Position numbers and translations under genes: made by a program. Of a stretch of 64,000 nt of DNA, positions 1 through 6,692 are shown piece after piece. The notes under the pieces were generated by a model. That model was not told where the DNA came from and did no database searches. It saw nothing but the letters and a program-made list of their open reading frames with translations. The DNA comes from Gemmatimonadota bacterium (GTDB lineage Bacteria > Gemmatimonadota > Gemmatimonadetes > Longimicrobiales > Gaopeijiaceae), in assembly GCA_027623325.1 (NCBI GenBank), contig JAQBXY010000003.1:1-64000 (forward strand). The letters are read 5' to 3'. The number at the start of each line of letters is the position of its first letter. The stretch's first letter is position 1.

Positions 1-1
1 G

Positions 2-82
2 ACCGAGCGATCGTCTGGCATCGCCGAGTACAACGCCGAAACGACCCTCGAGTTGCGTGAAAGGACAGTGATCAACCGCTAA
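2..82 (+). CDS. 3' end of an unidentified gene (partial)
   Basis: One frame is open from the window edge for 26 codons to a TAA at 80-82. It ends in a charged tail (…LELRERTVINR). Codon choice is GC-rich at third positions like the confirmed genes, and the other two forward frames do not look coding. The fragment is too short to assign a family, and a chance open frame cannot be excluded. Confidence 0.3.
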   Translation, partial: TERSSGIAEYNAETTLELRERTVINR

Positions 83-236
83 TCTTCGAAAAAGACATAC
101 CCTAGGCAGAAAGTGATACTACGCTCCGGGGGGTCGCTGGGAAAGTTCATCCGTGTAGAAAGTGAACCGCTGCTCAGTTCGGAGGCCCGAGCCGGCAGAA
201 ATCCAACCCGAGGATCTCCCCATGAAGACCCTACGC

Positions 237-266
237 TGGAGCTGTCCCGCTTTGGTGGACGGGTGA
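237..266 (+). repeat. IS3 terminal inverted repeat, transposase 3' side
   Basis: This 30-bp end begins TGGAGCTGTCCC and contains GGTGGAC. It matches the complement of the other end at about 23 of 30 positions. The block between it and the orfB stop (267-354) is non-coding element sequence. Confidence 0.7.
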
Positions 267-354
267 GTACTTGAGTTTATGACCGTCCCGTGGCCGCTGT
301 ACAGCCACGTTTCCCCGCGGTAGCGGGGGGACGGGTGCGACGAAGGTATCTGCA

Positions 355-1218
355 TCACGCGGCCTCAGCTTGACAGGTCGCGCAGTGAAGTCGCTCGAAG
401 GTGACCGGCGACATCTGGCCGATCGATGAGTGACGGCGGCGCGGGTTGTAGAAGCCCTCGATGAAGTCGAAGACCGCCATCTTGGCCTCGGCCTGGGTCC
501 GGAACCGGTGCAAGTCGAGCAGCTCACACTCGAGCGTCGCGAAGAAGCTCTCGGCCATCGCGTTATCGTAGCAATCACCCACCGTGCCCATCGAAGGTCG
601 GACGCCGACTTCCTTGCAGCGCAGCCCGAACGCAATCGACGTGTATTGCGTGCCTTGGTCGCTGTGATGTACGACCCCCTGTGGTCGCCGCTGATGCACC
701 GCCATGTCCAGGGCATCGAGCACGAGTTCAGTACGTAGATGCGTGGCCATGGACCATCCAACGATCCTGCGGCTCCAGACATCGAGAACCACAGCCAAGT
801 ACAGGAAGCCCGCCCACGTCGGGACATACGTGATGTCGGCCACCCACAACTGATTGGGACCATCGGCTTGGAAGTCCCGCTCGACGAGATCAGCCCAAGG
901 GCGCACATCCTTGCCCCTGGTTGTGGTCGTTGGGCCTCGGCGCCTGCTTACGCCCACGATCCCTTCGGCCTTCATGAGCCGACCCACACGCTTCTCGCCG
1001 ATGCGCTCACCCTCGTCCTTGAGCTCCGCATAGATCCGGGGCCGTCCGTAGACCCGCCGGTTGTCGTTGTGCGCTTTCCTGATCTTGACCACGAGCTCCG
1101 CGTCTCGTTTCGCTCTTCGCGAAGGTGGCCGACGAATCCAGGCGTAGTAGCCGCTGGGGGAGAGATCCAGCACCCGGCACATCACACGCACTGGGAACTC
1201 GGCCTGATTCGCCTTCAT
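355..1218 (-). CDS. IS3-family transposase OrfB (DDE catalytic subunit)
   Basis: A 287-residue integrase-core protein that cuts and joins DNA when fused to OrfA. The N-terminal HTH_21-like segment (about 40-95, with RRVYGRPRIYAEL) precedes an rve domain with the D-D-E triad: D128 in VADITYVPT, D187 in HHSDQGTQY and E223 in NAMAESFF. Length is normal for the family and there are no internal stops. Its ATG overlaps the orfA stop as ATGA at 1215-1218. The frame is also open upstream of that ATG as far as the slip site, so the working product is probably the OrfAB fusion made by -1 frameshifting. The ends and both ORFs look intact, so the element could be active. Confidence 0.93.
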   Translation of the reverse strand: MKANQAEFPVRVMCRVLDLSPSGYYAWIRRPPSRRAKRDAELVVKIRKAHNDNRRVYGRPRIYAELKDEGERIGEKRVGRLMKAEGIVGVSRRRGPTTTTRGKDVRPWADLVERDFQADGPNQLWVADITYVPTWAGFLYLAVVLDVWSRRIVGWSMATHLRTELVLDALDMAVHQRRPQGVVHHSDQGTQYTSIAFGLRCKEVGVRPSMGTVGDCYDNAMAESFFATLECELLDLHRFRTQAEAKMAVFDFIEGFYNPRRRHSSIGQMSPVTFERLHCATCQAEAA

Positions 1219-1529
1219 GAACTCGAACCCCGATCTGGGATCGAGTTGCTCTCCCGAGCGAACCAGGCCGCGGCTTTTTTTAGGATCTCCTGCTCCATGC
1301 GTAAGCGCTTGTTGTCCCGCCGCAGCTGTCGGAGTTCCTCCCGTTCTTCTGTCCGCAGGCCGTCACTGCGGACCCCTCCATCCAGGCCGGCCTGCTTCAC
1401 CCAGTTATGGATCGTCTGAGCCGTCGGTTCATACTCCCGGCTCAACTCTTCTGGCGTACGTCCAGAGCGCACCAGCTCGACCAGCTGGTGCCGGAACTCC
1501 GGTGCGTACGGCGGTCTCGTTCTTGGCAT
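1215..1529 (-). CDS. IS3-family OrfA (helix-turn-helix, leucine-zipper protein)
   Basis: A 104-residue protein that binds the terminal repeats and regulates transposition. Residues 9-50 form the HTH_Tnp_1 region (PEFRHQLVELVRSGRTPEEL, then TIHNWVKQ). Residues 62-90 form a heptad-like coiled coil (EELRQLRRDNKRLRMEQEILKKA) used for dimerisation. The start is the first ATG inside the right terminal repeat, 27 bp from the repeat. The frame ends in TGA overlapping the orfB ATG. An A7G run about 60 bp before the stop, inside the LKKA codons, offers -1 frameshifting into orfB. Confidence 0.92.
   Translation of the reverse strand: MPRTRPPYAPEFRHQLVELVRSGRTPEELSREYEPTAQTIHNWVKQAGLDGGVRSDGLRTEEREELRQLRRDNKRLRMEQEILKKAAAWFARESNSIPDRGSSS
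1274..1281 (-). other. Predicted -1 programmed frameshift site (A7G)
   Basis: On the minus strand CTA-AAA-AAA-GCC is read in orfA. A one-base slip back on the A7 run continues in the orfB frame, which is open from here through the orfB ATG. This is the standard IS3 arrangement for making OrfAB. No downstream stimulatory hairpin was confirmed. Confidence 0.7.
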
Positions 1530-1554
1530 CGTGGACTCCTTGCTCTCTTAGAGA

Positions 1555-1584
1555 TCAGGTGTCCACCGAATCGGGGCAACTCCA
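1555..1584 (-). repeat. IS3 terminal inverted repeat, transposase 5' side
   Basis: Read on the minus strand this end begins TGGAGTTGCCCCG and contains GGTGGAC, matching the opposite end with a few substitutions. The orfA start lies 25 bp inside it, so its inner edge probably carries the transposase promoter. Confidence 0.7.
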
Positions 1585-1919
1585 GGACCGTCGGAATGAG
1601 CGCCTGCGAGGGTGGGCACGTTATGACCTTGGGCGAGATTGGGGCGTCTCTGCCGGCGGCGCGTCAGGGCCGCTCGGTGAATACCTAACGATGAGTCTCG
1701 ACTGGTATCCGTAGCCGTCGGGGAATGAACTCGCGACATCTTCCCACCGTCGAGAGACGCTAGAATCGCCACGACCCGCCCGGCTGAGACTGAGGGTTAG
1801 CCTTCGGGCGGAAGCTCCCCACACGCCCCAACCGCTAGAGCGGGAACGGCTCGAAGCTAGGGATGTGAGAAGCCCCGCCCAGTCAGCTAAGACCAAGCGG
1901 GGCTATCACTTCCTCTAAA
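1585..1919. other. Intergenic, no gene recognised
   Basis: About 335 bp between the insertion sequence and tRNA-Pro. Short open frames on both strands have no coding character. The only structure I see is the hairpin at 1871-1904, placed where a terminator for the minus-strand tRNA would sit. Confidence 0.5.
1871..1904 (-). terminator. Hairpin downstream of tRNA-Pro
   Basis: An 8-bp perfect stem (AGCCCCGC / GCGGGGCT) with an 18-nt loop, 16 nt past the tRNA-Pro 3' end. Only TTCTC follows rather than a run of T, so termination is plausible but weak. Confidence 0.4.
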
Positions 1920-1995
1920 TCGGGACGGCCGGATTCGAACCGGCGACCCCCTGAACCCCATTCTCAGGTGCGCTACCGGGCTGCGCCACGTCCCG
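1920..1995 (-). tRNA. tRNA-Pro with an enlarged anticodon arm
   Basis: The acceptor stem CGGGACG/CGTCCCG, D-arm and T-arm (GCCGG-TTCGAAT-CCGGC) are all well paired, and the discriminator is A; CCA is not encoded. The gene is 76 nt, two more than the usual 74. The extra bases lie in the anticodon arm. Paired as a 6-bp stem it has a 7-nt loop AATGGGG with anticodon TGG. Paired as a normal 5-bp stem the loop has 9 nt, and without the extra GA the anticodon would be GGG. The partial copy at 2044-2174 carries an 84-nt insertion at the same point. The identity is Pro; which codons it reads is unsettled. Confidence 0.8.
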
Positions 1996-2001
1996 AAGAA
2001 C
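1963..2001 (-). repeat. 39-bp direct repeat, copy inside the intact tRNA-Pro
   Basis: Identical to 2142-2180. It covers the tRNA 5' half from the acceptor to the anticodon stem plus six bases upstream of the gene. The similarity ends abruptly on both sides. Confidence 0.9.
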
Positions 2002-2043
2002 TGCAAAACTACCGATTTGAACGGGGCTCGGGTACCACGGTGG

Positions 2044-2174
2044 CCCCTGAACCCCATGGAGCTCCGGTCGCCTTCGGCGATCCTCGCTCGTCTCGCGATG
2101 CACCTATTCCGGTAAGAACCACGACCGCCCGGGTCGCTCGGCTCAGGTGCGCTACCGGGCTGCGCCACGTCCCG
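2044..2174 (-). pseudogene. Broken tRNA-Pro copy split in the anticodon arm
   Basis: Read on the minus strand, 2174-2142 repeats the tRNA-Pro 5' half exactly through CACCTGAG. It is followed by 84 nt of unrelated sequence (2141-2058) and then ATGGGGTTCAGGGG (2057-2044), the tRNA's anticodon 3' half. After this the similarity stops, and only a loose T-arm-like GTTCAAATCGG follows. The 84-nt insert ends in a hairpin-forming module (GAGCGAGGATCGC…GCGACCGGAGCTCC) also found in the two elements behind tRNA-Ser genes. With no proper T-arm or 3' acceptor strand this copy cannot make a mature tRNA. It may be a relic of element insertion. Confidence 0.75.
2058..2141 (-). repeat. Short palindromic tRNA-associated element, copy P
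   Basis: An 84-nt insert in the anticodon arm of the broken tRNA-Pro copy. Its 3' third (minus strand, about 2089-2058) folds as GAGC…GGATCGCC-GAA-GGCGACC…GCTC. It matches the 3' module of the elements at 7054-7183 and 7333-7475. The 5' part (CCGAGCGACCCGGGCGG) is not shared, so the elements are mosaic. Confidence 0.6.
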
Positions 2175-2180
2175 AAGAAC
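2142..2180 (-). repeat. 39-bp direct repeat, copy in the broken tRNA-Pro
   Basis: A perfect duplicate of 1963-2001, with the two starts 179 bp apart. The perfect identity indicates a recent duplication or ongoing homogenisation. Otherwise 1996-2308 holds no gene. Confidence 0.9.
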
Positions 2181-2308
2181 CGGGAAAGTAAGGGCTTCCT
2201 CCCCCTTCTGGAAGCCGGGCCGCGAAGTGTGCCTTGGCTTGCGAGGCACCGGCCCCCCACCCTACCCTGCCCGCCGTTCCTCAGTGGACAAGAAGGGCCT
2301 AACCGCGC

Positions 2309-3376
2309 GTGTCGCGCGCCCGAACCGGACCGACGACGACGTTGAACCGCAATTCGCCCAGCCACCCCGAGCCGAATCAGGCGGAACGGCCCGAAGCATG
2401 GAGTTGGCACCTCCTGGGGCTCATCAGCCCGTTGCTGGTGCTCTCTACGAATCTGCTGGGCGGGGCCTGGGTGGTGACGGGGGTGCTCTACATGCTGGTG
2501 CTTGGGCCGGCCCTCGACGTCACGCTCGGAAAAGCCGAACGCCCCCGGCCACCCCACGAGTCGGGTCGGCCATTCGAGGCCCTGCTTTACGTTCACGCCC
2601 TGGTGCAGTTCATCGCGCTCGGAACATTGCTGTACCGGGCGAGCCTCGACGGGAACGCGTGGACGACGTGGGTAGCGGCGGCGAGCACGGGACTCAGCTC
2701 GGGAGTGTCGGGGATCATCGTCGCGCATGAGTTGGGGCACACGCGGCCACGGTCGATTTCGTGGTGGGTGGGGAGAGTGAATCTGCTCTCGGTGCTGTAC
2801 CTCCATTTCACGACGGAGCACAACCACACCCACCACAGGCTCGTCGCGACCTCGGCGGACCCGGCGAGCGCCCGCGATGGGGAGTCGCTATGGCACTTCG
2901 TCGCTCGGACGGTGCCCGGTCAGTTCATCGACGCGGTCCGTGTGCACTCGGCCAAGGATCAGAGGGGCGCGAACAATCCGGTGCTTCGCGGTATGGGCCT
3001 CCAGGTCCTACTGGTGGCGGGCATGTACGCGCTCGCGGGGCTGTGGGTCACCGTAGCGTTCGTATCGCAGGCGGCCTTCGCGGTATTCTTGCTCGAATAC
3101 ATCAACTACATCCGCCATTACGGACTCACTCGACAACTCGGTGAGCGGCAGACGGAGCAGCATTCCTGGCAGTCGGAGGAGCGCTGGTCACGGTGGACTC
3201 TGCTCGAATTGACCCGCCACCCGGCGCATCACATGAGGGCGAGTGAGCCTTTCTGGAGGCTCCAGCCCTATGATGACGTACCTACGTTGCCTTCGGGATA
3301 CTACGGGTGCTTCTGGATCGCGGTCTTTCCGCCGCTCTGGCGACGCGTCATGCGAGGGCGATGGACAAAGGCCTGA
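2309..3376 (+). CDS. AlkB-like membrane di-iron hydroxylase (alkane 1-monooxygenase family)
   Basis: A 355-residue member of the membrane fatty-acid hydroxylase/desaturase superfamily. The known family inserts oxygen at the terminal carbon of alkanes or related hydrophobic chains, using two irons held by eight or more histidines and electrons from rubredoxin. The histidine clusters are visible: HELGH (140-144), EHNHTHH (170-176), NYIRHYGL (266-273) and RHPAHH (303-308), between hydrophobic segments at about 35-70, 93-110, 120-140 and 228-262. Length is slightly below classical AlkB (about 400). The start used is a GTG; a TTG at 2342 is possible, and the first 30 residues look unconserved. No rubredoxin or rubredoxin reductase gene is nearby. 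Substrate is unknown: alkane, fatty acid or another lipid. Confidence 0.85.
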   Translation: MSRARTGPTTTLNRNSPSHPEPNQAERPEAWSWHLLGLISPLLVLSTNLLGGAWVVTGVLYMLVLGPALDVTLGKAERPRPPHESGRPFEALLYVHALVQFIALGTLLYRASLDGNAWTTWVAAASTGLSSGVSGIIVAHELGHTRPRSISWWVGRVNLLSVLYLHFTTEHNHTHHRLVATSADPASARDGESLWHFVARTVPGQFIDAVRVHSAKDQRGANNPVLRGMGLQVLLVAGMYALAGLWVTVAFVSQAAFAVFLLEYINYIRHYGLTRQLGERQTEQHSWQSEERWSRWTLLELTRHPAHHMRASEPFWRLQPYDDVPTLPSGYYGCFWIAVFPPLWRRVMRGRWTKA

Positions 3377-3500
3377 AGCGGCCATTTTCCTCGAACCATC
3401 GTCCTGACGCCACGACTCACCTATCTTCTTCAGGCCGGGTGGGTCGGCCCTCCCCCTCGTACCATCGGTCGCGACACGCGGCCGATCAACCGAGATCTCC

Positions 3501-4037
3501 TTGATAAGACTCGCCCGAAATATCCGGACGTCCGGCACGATCATGCCGAGTTCGAGATTCCTGATCGATCGCCTTCTGCGACCGATCGACTTCGCGACCG
3601 CCACGTCCATCGTCGAATTGGGTGCGGGCACGGGGTGTATCACGAAGACGCTGCTCAAACGCATGTCGCCGCGATGCCACTTGACGTGCGTGGAGGTCGA
3701 AGAGGAGTTCGCGAGAGCATGCTCAGAGATCGACGACGCGCGGCTCACGGTGCACCACGCGTGCGCGACGGATCTCAGGAAGGTCCTGGAAGGGGCAGGC
3801 ATCGCCGAAGTCGACTACATCGTGTCGAGCGTGCCCCTAAGCATTCTGGATGACGAGCTCGCTGACGAAATTCTCGAGGTGACGCAGTCCTGCCTGCGCT
3901 CGGGCGGGACGTTCATCCAGTACCAGTACAGCCCGTCCTATCTCGGGAAGCTGAACGCGAGATACGAGGATGTGCGACTCGGATTCACACTCCGGAATAT
4001 CCCACCGGCGGTCGTCTACGAGTGCGTGACCGCCTGA
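3501..4037 (+). CDS. SAM-dependent methyltransferase (phospholipid N-methyltransferase-like)
   Basis: A 178-residue class I methyltransferase. Motif I is VELGAGTGCIT (38-48), an acidic Glu (VEVEEEFA) follows strand 2, and the post-core motif IVSSVPLS (about 107-114) replaces the NPPY-type loop. Family knowledge: small proteins with an N-terminal P-S-S-R-F motif and this layout include PmtA-type phosphatidylethanolamine N-methyltransferases and rRNA-dimethylase relatives. A TTG start is used because the preceding segment (IRLARNIRTSGTIMPSSRF) is conserved in character with that family; ATG at 3543 is the alternative. The 3' end overlaps the convergent epimerase remnant by 53 bp. Substrate is unproven. 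Confidence 0.65.
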   Translation: MIRLARNIRTSGTIMPSSRFLIDRLLRPIDFATATSIVELGAGTGCITKTLLKRMSPRCHLTCVEVEEEFARACSEIDDARLTVHHACATDLRKVLEGAGIAEVDYIVSSVPLSILDDELADEILEVTQSCLRSGGTFIQYQYSPSYLGKLNARYEDVRLGFTLRNIPPAVVYECVTA

Positions 4038-4610
4038 CCCACTCGACGTAGCGCTCGACCCCTTCCTCGAGTCGCACGTGGGGTTGGTATCCGAGGGCCG
4101 CACCCGCTTTGCCGATATCGGCGTGCGTGAACGGGACATCTCCCGGCTGTGCAGTGAGCCACTCGATCCAGGGCTCCACACCCACGGCCTCCCCGATGAC
4201 TCGAACGACTTCACTCAGGGCCACGGGGCGACCCGAACCCAAATTGTAGGTAGCCATCCCCGAACACCGATCAGCAGCCAGCTCCACGCCGTCCACGATA
4301 TCGTCGACGTACGTGTAGTCCCGGCTCGAGGAGCCGTCTCCGAAGAGGGGAATCGACTGACCCTCCATACAACGGAGCACGAAGCGGTGGATCGCCATGT
4401 CGGCCCGTTGTCTCGGACCATACACGGTGAAAAAGCGGAGACAGGAAACGTTGGACCTGTATCGCTCGTGGTGTCGAGCGCAGAGTACCTCACCGGCTTG
4501 TTTCGACTCGGCGTACGGTGAGATGGGATCGAGCTCCTGACTCTCGATGAACGGCCCCTCCCTTTTCGCACCATACACGCTCGACGACGAGGCAAAGACG
4601 ATGGTTGGAG
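3985..4610 (-). pseudogene. NAD-dependent sugar epimerase/dehydratase, 5' end lost
   Basis: The frame is coherent from about 4610 down to the stop and encodes the C-terminal two thirds of an extended SDR epimerase. It includes VFASSSSVYG (the catalytic Ser region), PYAESKQAGE (the YxxxK catalytic pair) and LRFFTVYGPRQRADMAIHRF. RDYTYVDDIV and a sugar-binding C-terminus follow. The Rossmann N-terminus (GxxGxxG, about 110 residues) is absent. Upstream of 4610 the same frame turns into antisense-like sequence because the DNA there belongs to the MgtC-like gene. There is no start codon or ribosome site for the remnant, so it should be inactive. It was probably a UDP-glucose 4-epimerase or UDP-glucuronate epimerase. 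Confidence 0.85.
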
Positions 4611-5329
4611 AGGATCGCGATGAGGACGACTCGCCAGCTCGCGTTCTTGCTCGCATCCACTCTCGTGAGACGCGAGTACGACATTGTCGTCGCCGTACTC
4701 GAGATGACGCCACCCAGGATGCCGGCGAGCGCCGTTCCCGTCCGGGCGCCCATGACCCTGAACGCCCCGTATCCAGCAAGGTTCAAGCCGACGATCAGCA
4801 CGACCATCCACCAGACCTGGCGCGGATTGATGACCGCGTACGGTCCGAAGGTCTGATCGGGCAAAACGGGAAGGACCACGAGCGAAATCACCACGAACTG
4901 CATGATCGCCCGCACATCCCCGTCGCTCAGAAGGCCGACCCAGGTGCGTAGCTCCCCTCGAAGGTGAAGCAGCATGGCGATCGTCGCGCCACAGACGATC
5001 GCCACTTCGCGGGGACCGACGACGACGAACGCACCCACGAGATACATGAGGACGACAGCGGCTTCGGTTGTTTGACCTGGATCAGTGCCCGGCCCCCGTA
5101 CCAGAATCATGTTTCCGGTCACCATCAACGCGGTGACGGCTAGCAGCCCGGCGGCAATCACGAGGGGGGAGGTCGCGGCCCCGACCAGGGCAGCGATCGC
5201 CCCGGTCAGTGAGACCAGAGCGAAGGTCCTCAAACCGGCTAACGGAGACTCCGCTCGCTCCTTCTGTAGACCCACCAGGAGGCCCAGTCCAAGAGCGATC
5301 GCGAGATCCATGAAGGTGCTGCTCAGCAT
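4490..5329 (-). CDS. MgtC/SapB-like membrane protein, C-terminus replaced
   Basis: A 279-residue frame. Residues 1 to about 240 form an MgtC/SapB plus DUF4010-type membrane protein with repeated hydrophobic helices and signature segments such as LGLGLLVGLQKERAES (12-27). From about 4605 the frame enters the epimerase sequence out of phase, and its last 39 residues (…RLCLVVERVWCEKGG…) are nonsense. The natural C-terminal helices of the DUF4010 half are missing. A deletion has therefore fused the 5' part of this gene to the 3' part of the epimerase. Function in the family is linked to magnesium and acid stress or is unknown; here it is probably damaged. The start at 5329 has a GGTGAG just upstream; 5311 is an alternative. 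Confidence 0.7.
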   Translation of the reverse strand: MLSSTFMDLAIALGLGLLVGLQKERAESPLAGLRTFALVSLTGAIAALVGAATSPLVIAAGLLAVTALMVTGNMILVRGPGTDPGQTTEAAVVLMYLVGAFVVVGPREVAIVCGATIAMLLHLRGELRTWVGLLSDGDVRAIMQFVVISLVVLPVLPDQTFGPYAVINPRQVWWMVVLIVGLNLAGYGAFRVMGARTGTALAGILGGVISSTATTMSYSRLTRVDASKNASWRVVLIAILSNHRLCLVVERVWCEKGGAVHRESGARSHLTVRRVETSR

Positions 5330-5402
5330 CGGCTCACCATGGCAGGAAGATTCGCCTAGAAGTGGGCTCCCAAGAGGGCGGAACGCAAGCGTTCTCAGCG
5401 GG

Positions 5403-5432
5403 TTGACCTCATCTCGGGGGCTCGACTAACTT
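5403..5432 (+). promoter_or_regulatory. Probable sigma70-type promoter of the tRNA array
   Basis: TTGACC (5403-5408), an 18-bp spacer and TAACTT (5427-5432), 11 bp before the first tRNA base. This is the placement expected for a stable-RNA promoter. The -35 matches 5 of 6 consensus positions and the -10 is weaker. Confidence 0.5.
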
Positions 5433-5443
5433 CTTTGCCCTGT

Positions 5444-5517
<74 letters not shown>

Positions 5518-5526
5518 TGTATTCGT

Positions 5527-5552
5527 GAAGCGCCGCCGCCAGGCGGCGCTTC
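5527..5552 (+). other. Strong hairpin after tRNA-fMet
   Basis: An 11-bp perfect stem (GAAGCGCCGCC / GGCGGCGCTTC) with loop GCCA, ten bases past the tRNA. No T tract follows, so it may act in processing or partial termination. Confidence 0.5.
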
Positions 5553-5678
5553 CCATGTTCGGGTAGATCCCATGGAGAAGCGATGACCACTTCGGATCTC
5601 TGGACGGTGTCCGATACATGGAGTACGCGAATGCGGGCGGGAGCGGAGAGCCGGTAACTGGGCCTTCTCCGATGACTT

Positions 5679-5714
5679 CCCGCTCGCGCCGGCATCGGCT
5701 CGGGCGGGTTTTTT
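5679..5714 (+). terminator. Intrinsic terminator 5 nt before tRNA-Phe
   Basis: An 8-bp stem (CCCGCTCG / CGGGCGGG, one G·T) directly followed by TTTTTT. It would end the tRNA-fMet transcript, yet tRNA-Phe starts at 5720, leaving no room for a promoter between them. Its promoter must overlap the hairpin, or termination must be incomplete. Confidence 0.65.
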
Positions 5715-5719
5715 GTCTG

Positions 5720-5792
5720 GGCCAGGTAGCTCAGTTGGTAGAGCACATGACTGAAAATCATGGTGTCGGCGGTTCGATTCCGCCCCTGGCCA
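5720..5792 (+). tRNA. tRNA-Phe (GAA)
   Basis: Acceptor GGCCAGG/CCTGGCC; anticodon arm CATGA-CTGAAAA-TCATG; T-arm GGCGG-TTCGATT-CCGCC. 73 nt, discriminator A, no encoded CCA. Confidence 0.95.
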
Positions 5793-5831
5793 TGATGGGA
5801 CCCTCAGGGTAGCGAGGGCAGCAGGGAACAG

Positions 5832-5904
5832 AGGTCCGTAGCTCAATCGGTAGAGCACCGGTCTCCAAAACCGGGGGTTGGGGGTTCGAGTCCCTCCGGG
5901 CCTG
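5832..5904 (+). tRNA. tRNA-Trp (CCA)
   Basis: Acceptor AGGTCCG/CGGGCCT; anticodon arm CCGGT-CTCCAAA-ACCGG; discriminator G as is usual for Trp; 73 nt. Confidence 0.95.
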
Positions 5905-5919
5905 TAGGATGGGATGAGA

Positions 5920-5991
5920 GCCCCGGTCGTCTAATGGTTAGGACACCAGGTTTTCAACCTGGCAATCGGGGTTCAATTCCCCGTCGGGGTA
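5920..5991 (+). tRNA. tRNA-Glu (TTC)
   Basis: Anticodon arm CCAGG-TTTTCAA-CCTGG; T-arm CGGGG-TTCAATT-CCCCG; the acceptor has G·T pairs at both ends; 72 nt. Confidence 0.92.
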
Positions 5992-6031
5992 CTGGCAGCA
6001 CAGAAGCATGAGGTCGTTGGGTAGTACAAGA

Positions 6032-6105
6032 GGGGCTGTAGCTCAGTCGGTTAGAGTGCCGGTCTGTCACACCGGAGGTCGCGAGTTCGAGTCTCGTCAG
6101 CCCCG
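6032..6105 (+). tRNA. tRNA-Asp (GTC)
   Basis: Acceptor GGGGCTG/CAGCCCC; anticodon arm CCGGT-CTGTCAC-ACCGG; discriminator G as is usual for Asp; 74 nt. Confidence 0.95.
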
Positions 6106-6175
6106 CTCTTCGCTATTTGAAATGATTTCGAAGCTCAACGCGCCCCTGGCGCGAGGCTTCCCAGGTCGTGTGGAG

Positions 6176-6248
<73 letters not shown>

Positions 6249-6282
6249 TGTTGGGTGGCTCTTTAGGCCGCATCTCAACAGA

Positions 6283-6366
6283 GCTCGGGTGGCGGAACTG
6301 GTAGACGCGCAGGGTTCAGGACCCTGTGGGGGCAACCCCGTGAGGGTTCGAGTCCCTCCTCGAGCA
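6283..6366 (+). tRNA. tRNA-Leu (CAG)
   Basis: A class II tRNA with a long variable arm (TGGGGGCAACCCCGT). Anticodon arm CAGGG-TTCAGGA-CCCTG; 84 nt; discriminator A. Confidence 0.94.
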
Positions 6367-6401
6367 TGGTACGGTCGATTGGACCGCAGATTGTTTGTGT
6401 T

Positions 6402-6485
6402 GCCCACGTGCTGGAATTGGTAGACAGGCTGGTTTGAGGGACCAGTGCCGGAAACGGCGTACAGGTTCAAGTCCTGTCGTGGGCA
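6402..6485 (+). tRNA. tRNA-Leu (GAG)
   Basis: Class II; anticodon arm CTGGT-TTGAGGG-ACCAG; variable arm TGCCGGAAACGGCGT; acceptor GCCCACG/CGTGGGC; 84 nt. Confidence 0.94.
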
Positions 6486-6500
6486 TGTTGTTCAATAGTT

Positions 6501-6574
6501 GCGCCCGTAGCTCAGCTGGATAGAGTGCCTGGCTACGGACCAGGAGGTCGGGGGTTCGAATCCCTCCGGGCGCA
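6501..6574 (+). tRNA. tRNA-Arg (ACG)
   Basis: Acceptor GCGCCCG/CGGGCGC; anticodon arm CCTGG-CTACGGA-CCAGG. A34 is expected to be edited to inosine so that it reads CGU, CGC and CGA. 74 nt. Confidence 0.95.
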
Positions 6575-6602
6575 TGTCGGAGCGTGGTGGTCAACAAGGA
6601 TC

Positions 6603-6676
<74 letters not shown>

Positions 6677-6692
6677 TGGGAGACGAAGACAA

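Larger units (their letters stand above)
237..1584 (-). mobile_element. IS3-family insertion sequence, about 1.35 kb
   Basis: Two overlapping transposase frames (orfA, orfB) are bracketed by imperfect inverted repeats. The ends share TGGAG at the tip and a GGTGGAC block, matching at about 23 of 30 positions (237-266 against the complement of 1555-1584). Size, the two-ORF layout and the A7G slip site are all typical of the IS3 family. The 3-bp target duplication usual for IS3 is not visible: the left flank ends CGC and the right flank begins GGA. The element is therefore old or has suffered an adjacent deletion. An ATG with a GAGGA motif (221) lies five codons before the left end, so the element may interrupt a small gene start. 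Exact tips are uncertain by 1-2 bp. Confidence 0.85.

Noticed and set aside
237-1584. The idea that the insertion sequence carries cargo or is part of a composite transposon.
   Set aside because: Only orfA and orfB lie between the terminal repeats, and no second copy of the ends is present in the window.
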